From Bacillota bacterium (GTDB lineage Bacteria; Bacillota; Clostridia; Oscillospirales; Acutalibacteraceae), in contig JAEZCC010000002.1 in the NCBI GenBank assembly GCA_023412715.1, forward strand, positions 62,001 through 126,000: a stretch of 64,000 nt of DNA. The letters run 5' to 3'. How positions within the stretch are numbered: the first letter of the stretch is position 1; the number at the start of each line of letters is the position of its first letter. This document shows positions 1 to 7,829 of this stretch, piece by piece. The position numbers and the translations under genes are program-made. The notes under the pieces are model-generated. The model did not search any database. It was given only the letters and a program-made list of their open reading frames with translations, and had not been told where the DNA came from.

Positions 1-992
1 CGCGGTTTCACGGAAAGCAGGCCGGTGACCCGCTCAATATTGGTCTGCGCCGAAATAAATTCCGAAAGGTTGCGGGCAATCTGCTGGATGGGCTGGAAAA
101 TACCTACCGCATAGGTGGTGAAGGCAGAAAGGGTGCCGATAAGCATCAGATGGTGCTGTACCATGTCCCCGCCCCGCAGCAGCACCACTGAGGTGGCCAC
201 CGAGCTGAGCACCAGCATGATGGGCACGAAAACAGCATTCAGACGGGCCGCGTGCACCGCGGAAAAACGCATCTGCTCGGTAAGCCCGGCAAACTCCTCG
301 AAGTTGCTGCCCTCGATGACGAGGGTCTTGGAGGTGCGGGCGCCCATGATGCCTTCGTTGTACGCGCTGACGATTTTGGAGTTGATCTTACGCACTTTGC
401 GGTTCCAATGGAGGATGTGGTCCTGAAAATAGGCGGTGAGCAGGGCAAGGGCCGGCACGACCAGCATCACCGGCAGGGCCAGCAGCGGGTTGAGCAGCAG
501 CATGGCCGCAAAGCTGCCCAGCACATACACCGCCGACCAGAGGATATCCGTAAGGTTCCAGGCCAGCAGGCCGGAGATGCGGCCGGTATCGTCCATAATG
601 CGGGCCAGAAGATACCCCACCGGAGTGACATTGTAGTAGGAAAGGGAAAGGCTTTGCAGGTGCACGAAGCAAGCCTGCTTGAGGTCGCGCCCGATACCCA
701 TATCGATGCGCATGGAACGGCGGGTGAAGAGCATCACGATGCCGGCCATAAGCGCCACCACCCCGGCGTAAAGCAGGGCGAACAGCGGCAAGCCGGAAAG
801 AGTCCTGCCGCTGACAAAATGGTTGACGGCATAGCTCTGAAACAAAGGCAGCGTCACCTCGGCCCCGGCCAGGACAAAGTTCAGCAGGATCACCGAGAGA
901 AGCATCCCCCGGTAGGGATGGATATATTGGGAAAGCCCCCGCCAGATCTTGAGATCAAAAGATTTTATGTATTCCTGTTCGTCATAACCCAT
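1..992 (-). CDS. ABC exporter subunit, BmrD-like, partial (cut by window edge)
   Basis: Membrane domain of a multidrug-type ABC half transporter. The 330 visible residues start with MGYDEQEYIKSFDLK and carry the six-helix exporter fold, including the conserved RxSMRIDMxIGRDLKxxCFxHLQSLSLSYYN coupling region. The ATPase domain lies beyond the left edge. The ATG at 992 has an AAAGG ribosome site 11-12 bases upstream. It follows the other half transporter (1083-2915) after 90 bases on the same strand, so the two should form a heterodimer, as BmrC and BmrD do in Bacillus subtilis. Family assignment is firm; substrate is unknown. Confidence 0.9.
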   Translation of the reverse strand, partial: MGYDEQEYIKSFDLKIWRGLSQYIHPYRGMLLSVILLNFVLAGAEVTLPLFQSYAVNHFVSGRTLSGLPLFALLYAGVVALMAGIVMLFTRRSMRIDMGIGRDLKQACFVHLQSLSLSYYNVTPVGYLLARIMDDTGRISGLLAWNLTDILWSAVYVLGSFAAMLLLNPLLALPVMLVVPALALLTAYFQDHILHWNRKVRKINSKIVSAYNEGIMGARTSKTLVIEGSNFEEFAGLTEQMRFSAVHAARLNAVFVPIMLVLSSVATSVVLLRGGDMVQHHLMLIGTLSAFTTYAVGIFQPIQQIARNLSEFISAQTNIERVTGLLSVKP

Positions 993-1082
993 GTTGTGGT
1001 CATCCTTTCACGCATAGCTGGAAGTTGTGACCGTTTTGCACGCTCACCCGCGCCCGGAGCGCGGAAGGACAAAACGCCGGGT

Positions 1083-2915
1083 TCAAGCCTCTGCCGGAAC
1101 GGGAGAGGCGGTGTCGCAGGAGCCCGACTGGACATCGTAGATGGCGCGGTAGATGCCGCCCTTTTGCAGCAGCTCGTGATGAGTGCCCATTTCCGCTATA
1201 CGGCCGTTTTCCAGCACCAGAATGCAGTCAGCCTGCATCAGGGTAGTGATGCGGTGCGAAATGAGGATGGCGGTAGCCTTTTTTCCCTGGCGGCGCAGGG
1301 CGGCGCGGATTTTCTGGTCGGTTTCGGTATCCACGGCGGAAAGGGAATCGTCGAATACCTGAACGGGCGCGTTTTGCATAAGCATCCGGGCGATGGCGAC
1401 CCGCTGCTTCTGCCCGCCGGAGAGGGTCACGCCCCTCTCGCCCACCATGGTGTCGTAGCCATCCGGAAATTCCAGCACGGCGTGGTCCACAGCGGCAACC
1501 TGCGCGGCGCGGCGCACGGTTTCCAGTTCGGCCTCCGGCCGGGCGGCCCGGATGTTCTCCTCAATCGTGCGGGAAAAGAGGAAGGGTTCCTGCAGCACCA
1601 TGCCTATGCTGCTGCGCAGGTAGGCCCGGCGGATGCGGCGGATATCCACCCCGCCGACGGTAATGCTGCCGCAGCCGTCCGGCAGGTCGTAGAGCCGGTC
1701 AAGCAGGTGCATGAGGGTGGATTTGCCGCTGCCCGTACCGCCGAGGATGGCAAAGGTGCTGCCGGCGTGAATAGTAAAACTCACATCCTTTAGTACCGGC
1801 GTGTTTTCCCCGAAGGCGAAGGTAACGTGGCGAAACTCGATATCCCCCGTCATGGGCGGCTCCAGGGCGTCCTCCGGGTCGCGCTCCTCTTCGGAGCCGA
1901 GGATATAGGCCACGCGCTTGAGGGAGACTCCTGTCTTGCTCATTTCCGAAAGAATATGTCCCAATCCGCGCACCGGCCAGGTGAGCATGGTATCGTAGGA
2001 GATGAAAGCGAGAAGCTCGCCCAGGGTGATGGAGCCGTTCACCGTCATCACGATGCCGCAGACTGAAACGGCGAGGATCTGCAGCCCGGTGATGAGGTCG
2101 CCCAGGCTCCAGTAGGTGCTCAGCAGGCCGCCCAAACGGAGCCAGAGATCGGAAAATTCCTCATTCTGTTTGCGGAACCGATCGGTTTCGTACCGCTCCC
2201 GCCCAAAGGCACGCACCACCCTCACGCCGGTGAGGTTTTCCTGGGCGATGGAGGACAGCCTGCCCTCGGACTCGTCGGCCTTGAGAAAGTTGCGGGCGAT
2301 GCGGCCGAAAAACACTACCGAGTAAAAGAAGATTACCAGCAGGAACGAGACGGCCACCAGGGAGATTTTCCAGTTCATGGTGAACATCACGGCGCTGGTG
2401 AAGATCACCAGGATAGTGGTGCGGATGACCTCCAGCAGTTGGGAACTGATGAAATTGCGGATGACATCCACATCCGAAGTGCAGCGCTGGATGATGTCTC
2501 CCGTCTGGTTCTGTGTGTGCCACAGGTACGGCAGCCGCTGGATGTGGGCAAAAAGCCGGTCACGCAGAGCTTTTACGGCCTGCTCGGAGCCTTTGGCAGC
2601 GCTGATCTGGCTGAAGTATCCGCAAATTCCGGAGATCACGGCGGTGAGCAGCACGACGGCGGCGGAAAGCCACAGCACCGTACCCACCTGCGGCGCGGCG
2701 GCGCTTTGCCCGAACAGATGCAGAACGCTGGCAGGGATATCCTGCAGCCTGCCGGCGGCCAGCGTATCCATGGCCACCCGGATCACCTGAGGGATGAGGG
2801 TATTTATAGCCGTGCTCAGCATCAGAAACAAGAGTGACAGGGAAAACAATGGCAGGACGGGGCGCAGGATAGTTTTGATCACATCCACGGGACGGTTGAA
2901 GGATTGGCCGTTCAC
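1083..2915 (-). CDS. ABC exporter subunit, BmrC-like (degenerate-site half)
   Basis: Full-length half transporter of about 610 residues: N-terminal six-helix membrane domain (about 1-320) followed by an ATPase domain. Visible motifs are Walker A GGTGSGKST, Q-loop VLQEPFLF, signature LSGGQKQR and Walker B VFDDSLSAVD. The residue after the Walker B aspartate is Asp rather than the catalytic Glu. In heterodimeric exporters this marks the subunit with the degenerate ATP site, as in BmrC. A longer frame starts with GTG at 2924, but that GTG abuts the AAAGGAG site. The GTG at 2915 sits 8 bases from it and is preferred. Expression is probably set by the leader peptide and terminator upstream. Confidence 0.92.
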   Translation of the reverse strand: MNGQSFNRPVDVIKTILRPVLPLFSLSLLFLMLSTAINTLIPQVIRVAMDTLAAGRLQDIPASVLHLFGQSAAAPQVGTVLWLSAAVVLLTAVISGICGYFSQISAAKGSEQAVKALRDRLFAHIQRLPYLWHTQNQTGDIIQRCTSDVDVIRNFISSQLLEVIRTTILVIFTSAVMFTMNWKISLVAVSFLLVIFFYSVVFFGRIARNFLKADESEGRLSSIAQENLTGVRVVRAFGRERYETDRFRKQNEEFSDLWLRLGGLLSTYWSLGDLITGLQILAVSVCGIVMTVNGSITLGELLAFISYDTMLTWPVRGLGHILSEMSKTGVSLKRVAYILGSEEERDPEDALEPPMTGDIEFRHVTFAFGENTPVLKDVSFTIHAGSTFAILGGTGSGKSTLMHLLDRLYDLPDGCGSITVGGVDIRRIRRAYLRSSIGMVLQEPFLFSRTIEENIRAARPEAELETVRRAAQVAAVDHAVLEFPDGYDTMVGERGVTLSGGQKQRVAIARMLMQNAPVQVFDDSLSAVDTETDQKIRAALRRQGKKATAILISHRITTLMQADCILVLENGRIAEMGTHHELLQKGGIYRAIYDVQSGSCDTASPVPAEA

Positions 2916-2965
2916 GGTTTTCACTCCTTTATCTATATCAGAAATTCAGGCAGGATTTTTGCGCA

Positions 2966-2999
2966 CAAAAAAGCCCTTCTCCAGGAACGGAGAAGGGCT
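2966..2999 (-). terminator. Intrinsic terminator in the leader of the ABC exporter operon
   Basis: A perfect 11-bp stem (AGCCCTTCTCC at 2972-2982 pairing with 2989-2999) with a 6-base loop is followed on the minus strand by six T. It lies between the leader peptide stop and the exporter start, on the same strand as both, so it would stop transcription before the exporter unless overcome. This is the arrangement of a transcription attenuator. Confidence 0.88.
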
Positions 3000-3031
3000 G
3001 AACGCTTCACACGGGGCCGTCGGGACGGCCG

Positions 3032-3160
3032 TTATCCGGAGCAAGCAGGCAGCAGAACATCCGCACCCAAACCGATATGAACCCAAAATACCGCAGAAAT
3101 GCCTTTGACATACGCGCAGAGCGATGCCAGAACGGTATTAAACCTCGCGAAACGGATCAT
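3032..3160 (-). CDS. 42-residue leader peptide upstream of the ABC exporter
   Basis: A small reading frame begins MIRFARFNTVLASLCAYVKG and ends with CSG and TAA. It is preceded by a near-perfect AAAGGAGG site 8 bases before the ATG. It lies directly downstream of a consensus promoter and upstream of an intrinsic terminator and the exporter genes. By analogy with the bmrB leader of Bacillus subtilis, ribosome stalling on this peptide by translation-inhibiting drugs could prevent terminator folding. The reading frame and ribosome site are seen directly; the regulatory role is inferred. A GGCCGTC/GACGGCC hairpin spans 3016-3031 just after the stop codon. Confidence 0.75.
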   Translation of the reverse strand: MIRFARFNTVLASLCAYVKGISAVFWVHIGLGADVLLPACSG

Positions 3161-3210
3161 ACTGCCCGCCTCCTTTCATGTAAAATGTTAATACGGCAAA
3201 TGACAAAGCC

Positions 3211-3240
3211 ATTGTAACCCTTCCCTTTTGCCATTGTCAA
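3211..3240 (-). promoter_or_regulatory. Sigma-A promoter of the leader-exporter operon
   Basis: On the minus strand TTGACA (3235-3240) and TACAAT (3211-3216) are separated by 18 bases. The start point would fall about 45 bases upstream of the leader peptide ATG. It matches consensus at 11 of 12 positions, so the leader should be strongly transcribed and control should lie at the attenuator. Confidence 0.8.
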
Positions 3241-3376
3241 GCTGAAAATGAAATTTTTAGTTTATCTTTCCCGCCCCGGGTGAGGTGTTTACGATTGAGA
3301 GCTTTCTCCTGTCCGGGAAAACAGAAACACCGGGATAACGCGCAACTCAAATCCGGTCCGTGGGTTTTGGAAGTTT

Positions 3377-4663
3377 TCAGGACGGCGTGACCGCAGAATA
3401 GTACATATCCAAAGTTTCCTTGATCCTTTCTTTGGCAAGGTCTTCGGGGGTGCCCCTCATTTCCCCATTCCGAATCTTCCAATAAGCCGACGGAAAATAC
3501 TGGCTTATCATGGGCATAGGAAGACTCACCGGACCCAGATTTCGGAACAGCCGGTCGACTGCGCCTTGCACCGCGGCATCCGAAAAATAATATCTGCATC
3601 TGTCCGAATAGCTGTATTTTCGATCCAATCGCTGCTGTATTTCACCTCCCTTAAAATACTGTTTCCAGTTGGAAGGATTCCTCAGCATCGCATTTTCAAG
3701 CGCGCCGCTGAAATCGGAGAGAGCGTTTTGACCGAACAGCAGATCCTTTTCCATTTGCTCCAGTGACATCAATCCTTCCCGGAACGCAAAAGTCAGGGCG
3801 GGCCCAACCTTAAGGATTGCTATATGATCTTCCACCATCTGCTTTAGCGACGACTGTTTCTGATAATCCGTAGAATGTCCTTCAAAAACAAGATTGGGGT
3901 ACCGGCCGACTGCATGAATCAGATTCTGCGCTTCCACACGGTTATAATCATGTACCGCATGGGAACCGAATTCAACGCCGGGCTGTACCACAACGGCGAT
4001 TACGTTTTCCCAGGCTCTTTCCAGTCCGTGCTGTAAAAAACTATTTTTAAACAGCTCGACTGTCTCCGCAAAATTCTCCGCGCTTGTGACCGTCAATCCA
4101 TCTTCCGCCTGTGCGCCGCCCGGTATGGGGACCTCGCTGCCGATCACATAAACCGGCCTGCGATTATTTCCGGACAGGCCGAGTGAACTCTCGGCAGCTT
4201 CGCAAAGGCCGGCACCTCTTTCCGCGACGATCTCCGGGTCGAGCCTTCCGTCCGCATCACCCCCGAGTTTCATGCTGGTATCCAGATGGATTTTTGTAAA
4301 ACCGGCGCGTGCAAATAGCGCTACCAGCGTTTTGGCTTTTTCCATGGCGTCTTCGGCCTTTTCACTTTTCCATGTCAATGGCCCGAGATGGTCACCGCCA
4401 AGAACGATGTCCTTCGCGGGGAATCCCGTCCTTTCGGCAATGCCTAGAACATAGGATCGGAACGTCTGCGGGGTCATTCCAGTATAGCCACCGAACTGGT
4501 TTACCTGGTTCGCCGTCGCTTCAATCAGGAGCGTCGAATGGTACCGGCAAGATTCTTCCATTGCGGACTCAATTACAAATTCGTTGGAGCTGCATACGGA
4601 GCAAATTCCCACAGGGACGCCGCTCCGGTTTTGATCCACAATCTTTTTGAGCGGATGTAGCAA
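3377..4663 (-). CDS. kbaZ: Tagatose-bisphosphate aldolase non-catalytic subunit, GatZ/KbaZ family
   Basis: A 428-residue protein of the expected family length, with GatZ/KbaZ hallmarks such as GVPVGICSVCSSNEFVIESAM, QVNQFGGYTGMTP, GGDHLGPLTW and the VGPALTFAFREGL segment. The partner catalytic subunit (6953-7804) lies in the same operon. GatZ/KbaZ proteins are required for full activity and stability of the class II aldolase that splits tagatose 1,6-bisphosphate. The TTG start has AGGAGG 8 bases upstream. A copy of the putative GntR operator lies at 4685-4704, so this last gene may have its own regulated start. GatZ and KbaZ cannot be told apart from sequence; the SIS and kinase neighbours favour an amino-sugar role. 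Confidence 0.9.
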   Translation of the reverse strand: MLHPLKKIVDQNRSGVPVGICSVCSSNEFVIESAMEESCRYHSTLLIEATANQVNQFGGYTGMTPQTFRSYVLGIAERTGFPAKDIVLGGDHLGPLTWKSEKAEDAMEKAKTLVALFARAGFTKIHLDTSMKLGGDADGRLDPEIVAERGAGLCEAAESSLGLSGNNRRPVYVIGSEVPIPGGAQAEDGLTVTSAENFAETVELFKNSFLQHGLERAWENVIAVVVQPGVEFGSHAVHDYNRVEAQNLIHAVGRYPNLVFEGHSTDYQKQSSLKQMVEDHIAILKVGPALTFAFREGLMSLEQMEKDLLFGQNALSDFSGALENAMLRNPSNWKQYFKGGEIQQRLDRKYSYSDRCRYYFSDAAVQGAVDRLFRNLGPVSLPMPMISQYFPSAYWKIRNGEMRGTPEDLAKERIKETLDMYYSAVTPS

Positions 4664-4684
4664 ATTGTTTTCCTCCTGAAATTG

Positions 4685-4704
4685 ATCATATCGTTATTAC
4701 CAAT
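4685..4704 (-). promoter_or_regulatory. Putative GntR operator, site 1
   Basis: Minus-strand sequence ATTGGTAATAACGATATGAT lies about 20-40 bases upstream of the kbaZ start. It matches closely two further copies upstream of the SIS gene and the GntR gene, and TATGAT within it could act as a -10 element. Binding by the cluster regulator is inferred from the shared motif. Confidence 0.55.
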
Positions 4705-4757
4705 CTGATTATTTTTTGCAGGCTTCCGCACAACGCATCCGCCTGCAGAGCAGAAGC

Positions 4758-5912
4758 CTAGAATTCATCGTAAATACAGGGGACTCCGCCCGTAAAAATG
4801 CGGAATACCGCGGTCTGATTTGTTTTCAGGACAACGCCGCCGAGCTCTGCGCATTCCTGCAAAGACAGATATCCGCAAAGGAGCTGAACCAGCACGCGGA
4901 TATCGCAGATCATGTCCGGTTCCTTTCCTACCCTTCGGACCTGCGTGAGTCCGTTTTCTTCGTACAGTAAAAACGTGCCGTTGTTCCACTCCAGAAAGTC
5001 GTCTCTGACCTGAACGGTAATCGGCACGCCGTTTTTCGGAAACGGCAGCGTCCGCAGAGCTCGTTCGGCATCGACAATCCTGCCCATGCCAAAGCACATG
5101 CCTGTCGAGCGGATATCATACGGTTCCGGAATCAATGGATAAAAGTTCAAAAACGACGGTGCATCATACCGGATAAAGCGATACCTGCCGGAAAAGCAAA
5201 AAAGAAAGCCAAGCATCCCTTTTAACGCCCTGCTGTCCCGCCAGACCATTTCTTCCACGACGAGCGCCGGCGCGTGCGGCTTTAGAATAATATATCCGTC
5301 CGCTTCACGGCCGGGGCCGCGCCGGACATAAACGTATCTGTTATTTTTATAGGGATCGGCGTTCAGGCGTTTATCCCATATTTTCCCGGTACGCTGAATC
5401 ATGAGATTTTTGTTGAGGGAGAACTTTTCGTACAATTCCATAATCGGTTTCATATTGTCGCCGGGGCGGTACATTTCCATGCTTCCCGGTGCCTGCAAGG
5501 ACTGCAGCGAAGAAATTGGAAGCATTATTTTATTGCGCACCATGCAGTTTTCATAACCGAACTGGCGGTAATATACGTTGGAGAAAGGAAACAAATAAGA
5601 CAATACGTCGCCTTTCTCGCGCGATTCCTCAAGTACCTTACGAAACAACGCGCGGATGTATCCTTTCCGTCTTTCTTCCGGAAGCGTCGCCACACCGCCG
5701 ATTCCCGCCATGCCTACTTCCACGCCGTTCAGATGGGTGCGGAACGGAATCTCATCGAGGCACGCGACGATCCTTCCGTCCTGAAAAACCGCGCGGCGGT
5801 TCCGGTAATCGCCGGACATTTCCTCATGGCAATCGAACCCTATATCGAAAGCGACTGATTCAACCCGATACGACTCCGCATGTTCTTTTTCACATATGGC
5901 GCGAATTTCCAT
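4758..5912 (-). CDS. GNAT acetyltransferase, Eis-like
   Basis: About 384 residues from the MEIRAICEKEH start. The N-terminal GNAT fold carries the acetyl-CoA binding stretch GIGGVATLPEERRKGYIRALFRKVL, followed by the SYLFPFSNVYYRQFGYE segment typical of Eis-type enhanced acetyltransferases. A second GNAT-like half and a C-terminal sterol-carrier-like domain follow. GGGAGG lies 12 bases upstream of this ATG; the in-frame ATG at 5924 abuts that site, so 5912 is preferred. Eis-type enzymes acetylate amines on diverse acceptors. Its place in a sugar operon suggests an amino-sugar or glycoside substrate, which is inference only. Confidence 0.8.
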   Translation of the reverse strand: MEIRAICEKEHAESYRVESVAFDIGFDCHEEMSGDYRNRRAVFQDGRIVACLDEIPFRTHLNGVEVGMAGIGGVATLPEERRKGYIRALFRKVLEESREKGDVLSYLFPFSNVYYRQFGYENCMVRNKIMLPISSLQSLQAPGSMEMYRPGDNMKPIMELYEKFSLNKNLMIQRTGKIWDKRLNADPYKNNRYVYVRRGPGREADGYIILKPHAPALVVEEMVWRDSRALKGMLGFLFCFSGRYRFIRYDAPSFLNFYPLIPEPYDIRSTGMCFGMGRIVDAERALRTLPFPKNGVPITVQVRDDFLEWNNGTFLLYEENGLTQVRRVGKEPDMICDIRVLVQLLCGYLSLQECAELGGVVLKTNQTAVFRIFTGGVPCIYDEF

Positions 5913-5952
5913 AAATATAGTCATCCTCCCATTGGCAAGCGTCGGTAAAATG

Positions 5953-6924
5953 TCAGAGGAGTTCATCTTTTCTTCTCAGGTTTTCAATGATCTCTCCGGT
6001 TTTGATTCCGCCCGCACTCAGCAGCGCCAAAAGCGCCGCGCCTGTTACGGGTGTCAGCAGCGGCTTTTTCAGAGTAATGCGGTAACCGTGCAAATACTCT
6101 TTCAAAGGATCAAAAATGAATTTTCCCGCTTTGAATACCCCGCCGGAATAAGAGAGCGCAATATCTTCCGCCGGGCCGAAATCCAACATGCGAATAATGG
6201 CAAGGACAACAAGGCCGAGTTCATAGGCCGCCTGCCGATAAAGCTCAATGGCACTGCCGTCCGCCAAGGAAGCCGCCTTGTAGAGAAGCATCTGAAGCTG
6301 CGCTATTTGGTCCCTTTGAAGCTTCATCTGATGATAAATGACCTGAAGAAAGTCGAAGTCCGAAGCCACGCCGAATTCCCTGCGGACAATATCGTACACG
6401 GCGCTTTTTTTTAATCTGCCGTCCGCTTCCTTAGTAAAAAGCTCGATCAGTTTCTTCCCCAGCCAATATGCGGAGCCTTCGTCGCCGCAGAAGGACCCCC
6501 ATCCTCCCGAACGGGCAGAATGCCCCCTGCGGTCTACGCCGTACCCCATGGAACCGGTCCCCGCCAAAAGGTTGATACCCGGCTCGCAGGCAAGGGAGCC
6601 GGCCCACGCCACTTCAACATCGTTGACGCATTTCACGTTGCTGCCCAACGAAACTTTCGTAATCCGGAGCAGTTCGGGAATGTCATCCGCAATCTCGCCG
6701 AAGCTGGGGATGCCGATGCAGGAAAAAGCGATGTCGGCGAGCTGAATCCCCGCCCGGCGGCAGGCGGCTTCCGCCCCTTCCCGGACAACTTTTCCGTAAG
6801 TTTCCTTGCCGATTTGTATATAGTTGCAGGTGGAAGTCTTAACGGCGGACAGAATACCGCCGTATTCGTCGATCACTTCAAAGGCCGTTTTCGTACCGCC
6901 GCCGTCTATCCCAAGATAATACAT
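5953..6924 (-). CDS. BadF/BadG/BcrA-type sugar kinase (N-acetylhexosamine kinase-like)
   Basis: A 323-residue ASKHA-fold kinase. The N-terminal phosphate loop is GIDGGGTKTAFEV, followed by the second motif NLLAGTGSMGYGVDRRG and the GGWGSFCGDEGSAYWLGKK segment shared with eukaryotic-type N-acetylglucosamine kinases. It lies 28 bases after the aldolase gene and its end is 40 bases before the acetyltransferase start, so it is within the operon. It probably phosphorylates the imported amino sugar at C6. The exact hexosamine is not readable from sequence. Confidence 0.85.
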   Translation of the reverse strand: MYYLGIDGGGTKTAFEVIDEYGGILSAVKTSTCNYIQIGKETYGKVVREGAEAACRRAGIQLADIAFSCIGIPSFGEIADDIPELLRITKVSLGSNVKCVNDVEVAWAGSLACEPGINLLAGTGSMGYGVDRRGHSARSGGWGSFCGDEGSAYWLGKKLIELFTKEADGRLKKSAVYDIVRREFGVASDFDFLQVIYHQMKLQRDQIAQLQMLLYKAASLADGSAIELYRQAAYELGLVVLAIIRMLDFGPAEDIALSYSGGVFKAGKFIFDPLKEYLHGYRITLKKPLLTPVTGAALLALLSAGGIKTGEIIENLRRKDELL

Positions 6925-6952
6925 AGCGTGCTCCTTGCCGTAACCCCGAATT

Positions 6953-7804
6953 TTATTCCGCTTTGCCTTTACTGCCGCACAGCAGAATTTTATGTCTCAC
7001 AAGCTCTTTCACAAAGTCCCTGCCGTACCTGTTATAACTTTTGGGATCGAACGCTTTTGGATTTTCACCAAGCGCCTGTTTGACGCCTTTCGAAAATGCA
7101 TCGCGCAGTTCAGTGGCAAAGTTCACCTTGTTGATGCCCCTGCGGATGCATTCCGTGACCTGCTCGTCGGAAAGGCCTGAGGCCCCGTGCAGGACCAGCG
7201 GAACATCCACCAATCCCCGAATCTCCGTCAGCAGGCTGTAATTCAGGGCCGGCTGTTTCTTGTAAAAGCCATGCGCCGTCCCGATAGCCACCGCCAGAGA
7301 TGTTACGGCGGTTTCCTTTACAAACTGCACCGCCTTATCCGGTTCTGTATAGATGTCGCCGTCTGCGACCGTATCGTCTTCCTTACCGCCGACTCTGCCG
7401 AGTTCGGCTTCCACAGGAATCCCGCCGGCCCCGCACATTGTCACGACTCTTTTTGTAAGGGCAATATTCTCCTCGAACGGCAGTTTGGAACCGTCGATCA
7501 TAATTGAAGTATAGCCTTCCCTGTATGCCTGGGAGGCCAGTTCAAAGCTGGAGCCATGGTCAAGATGGAGGGCAATCGGGACCGTCGATCGCTCCGCACC
7601 GGCGGAAACGATAGCACGGTAATACTTCAGGCTGGCATATTTGATGGTCCCCGGTGTTGTCTGAATGATAACCGGCGATTTCAGTTCTTCCGCGGCCTCG
7701 ATGATTCCCTGCACCATTTCCATGTTTTCCGCGTTGAAGGCCCCGACGGCATAATGATCCCTGCACGCATCTTTCAGCATTTGTTCAGAAGTAACCAACG
7801 GCAT
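6953..7804 (-). CDS. kbaY: Class II tagatose/fructose-bisphosphate aldolase, GatY/KbaY family
   Basis: A 283-residue class II aldolase. It shows the catalytic and zinc region ALHLDHGSS (His-Asp-His), the second zinc histidine in AIGTAHG and the phosphate/zinc segment LVLHGASG, then GINKVNFATELR. Length and the ATG start preceded by GGGG fit GatY/KbaY. Together with KbaZ it would convert tagatose 1,6-bisphosphate to dihydroxyacetone phosphate and glyceraldehyde 3-phosphate, the end of the galactosamine/galactitol route. A fructose-bisphosphate aldolase role is possible but less likely beside KbaZ. Confidence 0.9.
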   Translation of the reverse strand: MPLVTSEQMLKDACRDHYAVGAFNAENMEMVQGIIEAAEELKSPVIIQTTPGTIKYASLKYYRAIVSAGAERSTVPIALHLDHGSSFELASQAYREGYTSIMIDGSKLPFEENIALTKRVVTMCGAGGIPVEAELGRVGGKEDDTVADGDIYTEPDKAVQFVKETAVTSLAVAIGTAHGFYKKQPALNYSLLTEIRGLVDVPLVLHGASGLSDEQVTECIRRGINKVNFATELRDAFSKGVKQALGENPKAFDPKSYNRYGRDFVKELVRHKILLCGSKGKAE

Positions 7805-7829
7805 GATGAATTCCCCATTTCAGTTCGAT

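Noticed and set aside
252..1793. 513-codon plus-strand frame
   Set aside because: Antisense to the two ABC exporter genes; low-complexity His/Gly/Gln-rich product with no ribosome site. It is a composition shadow.
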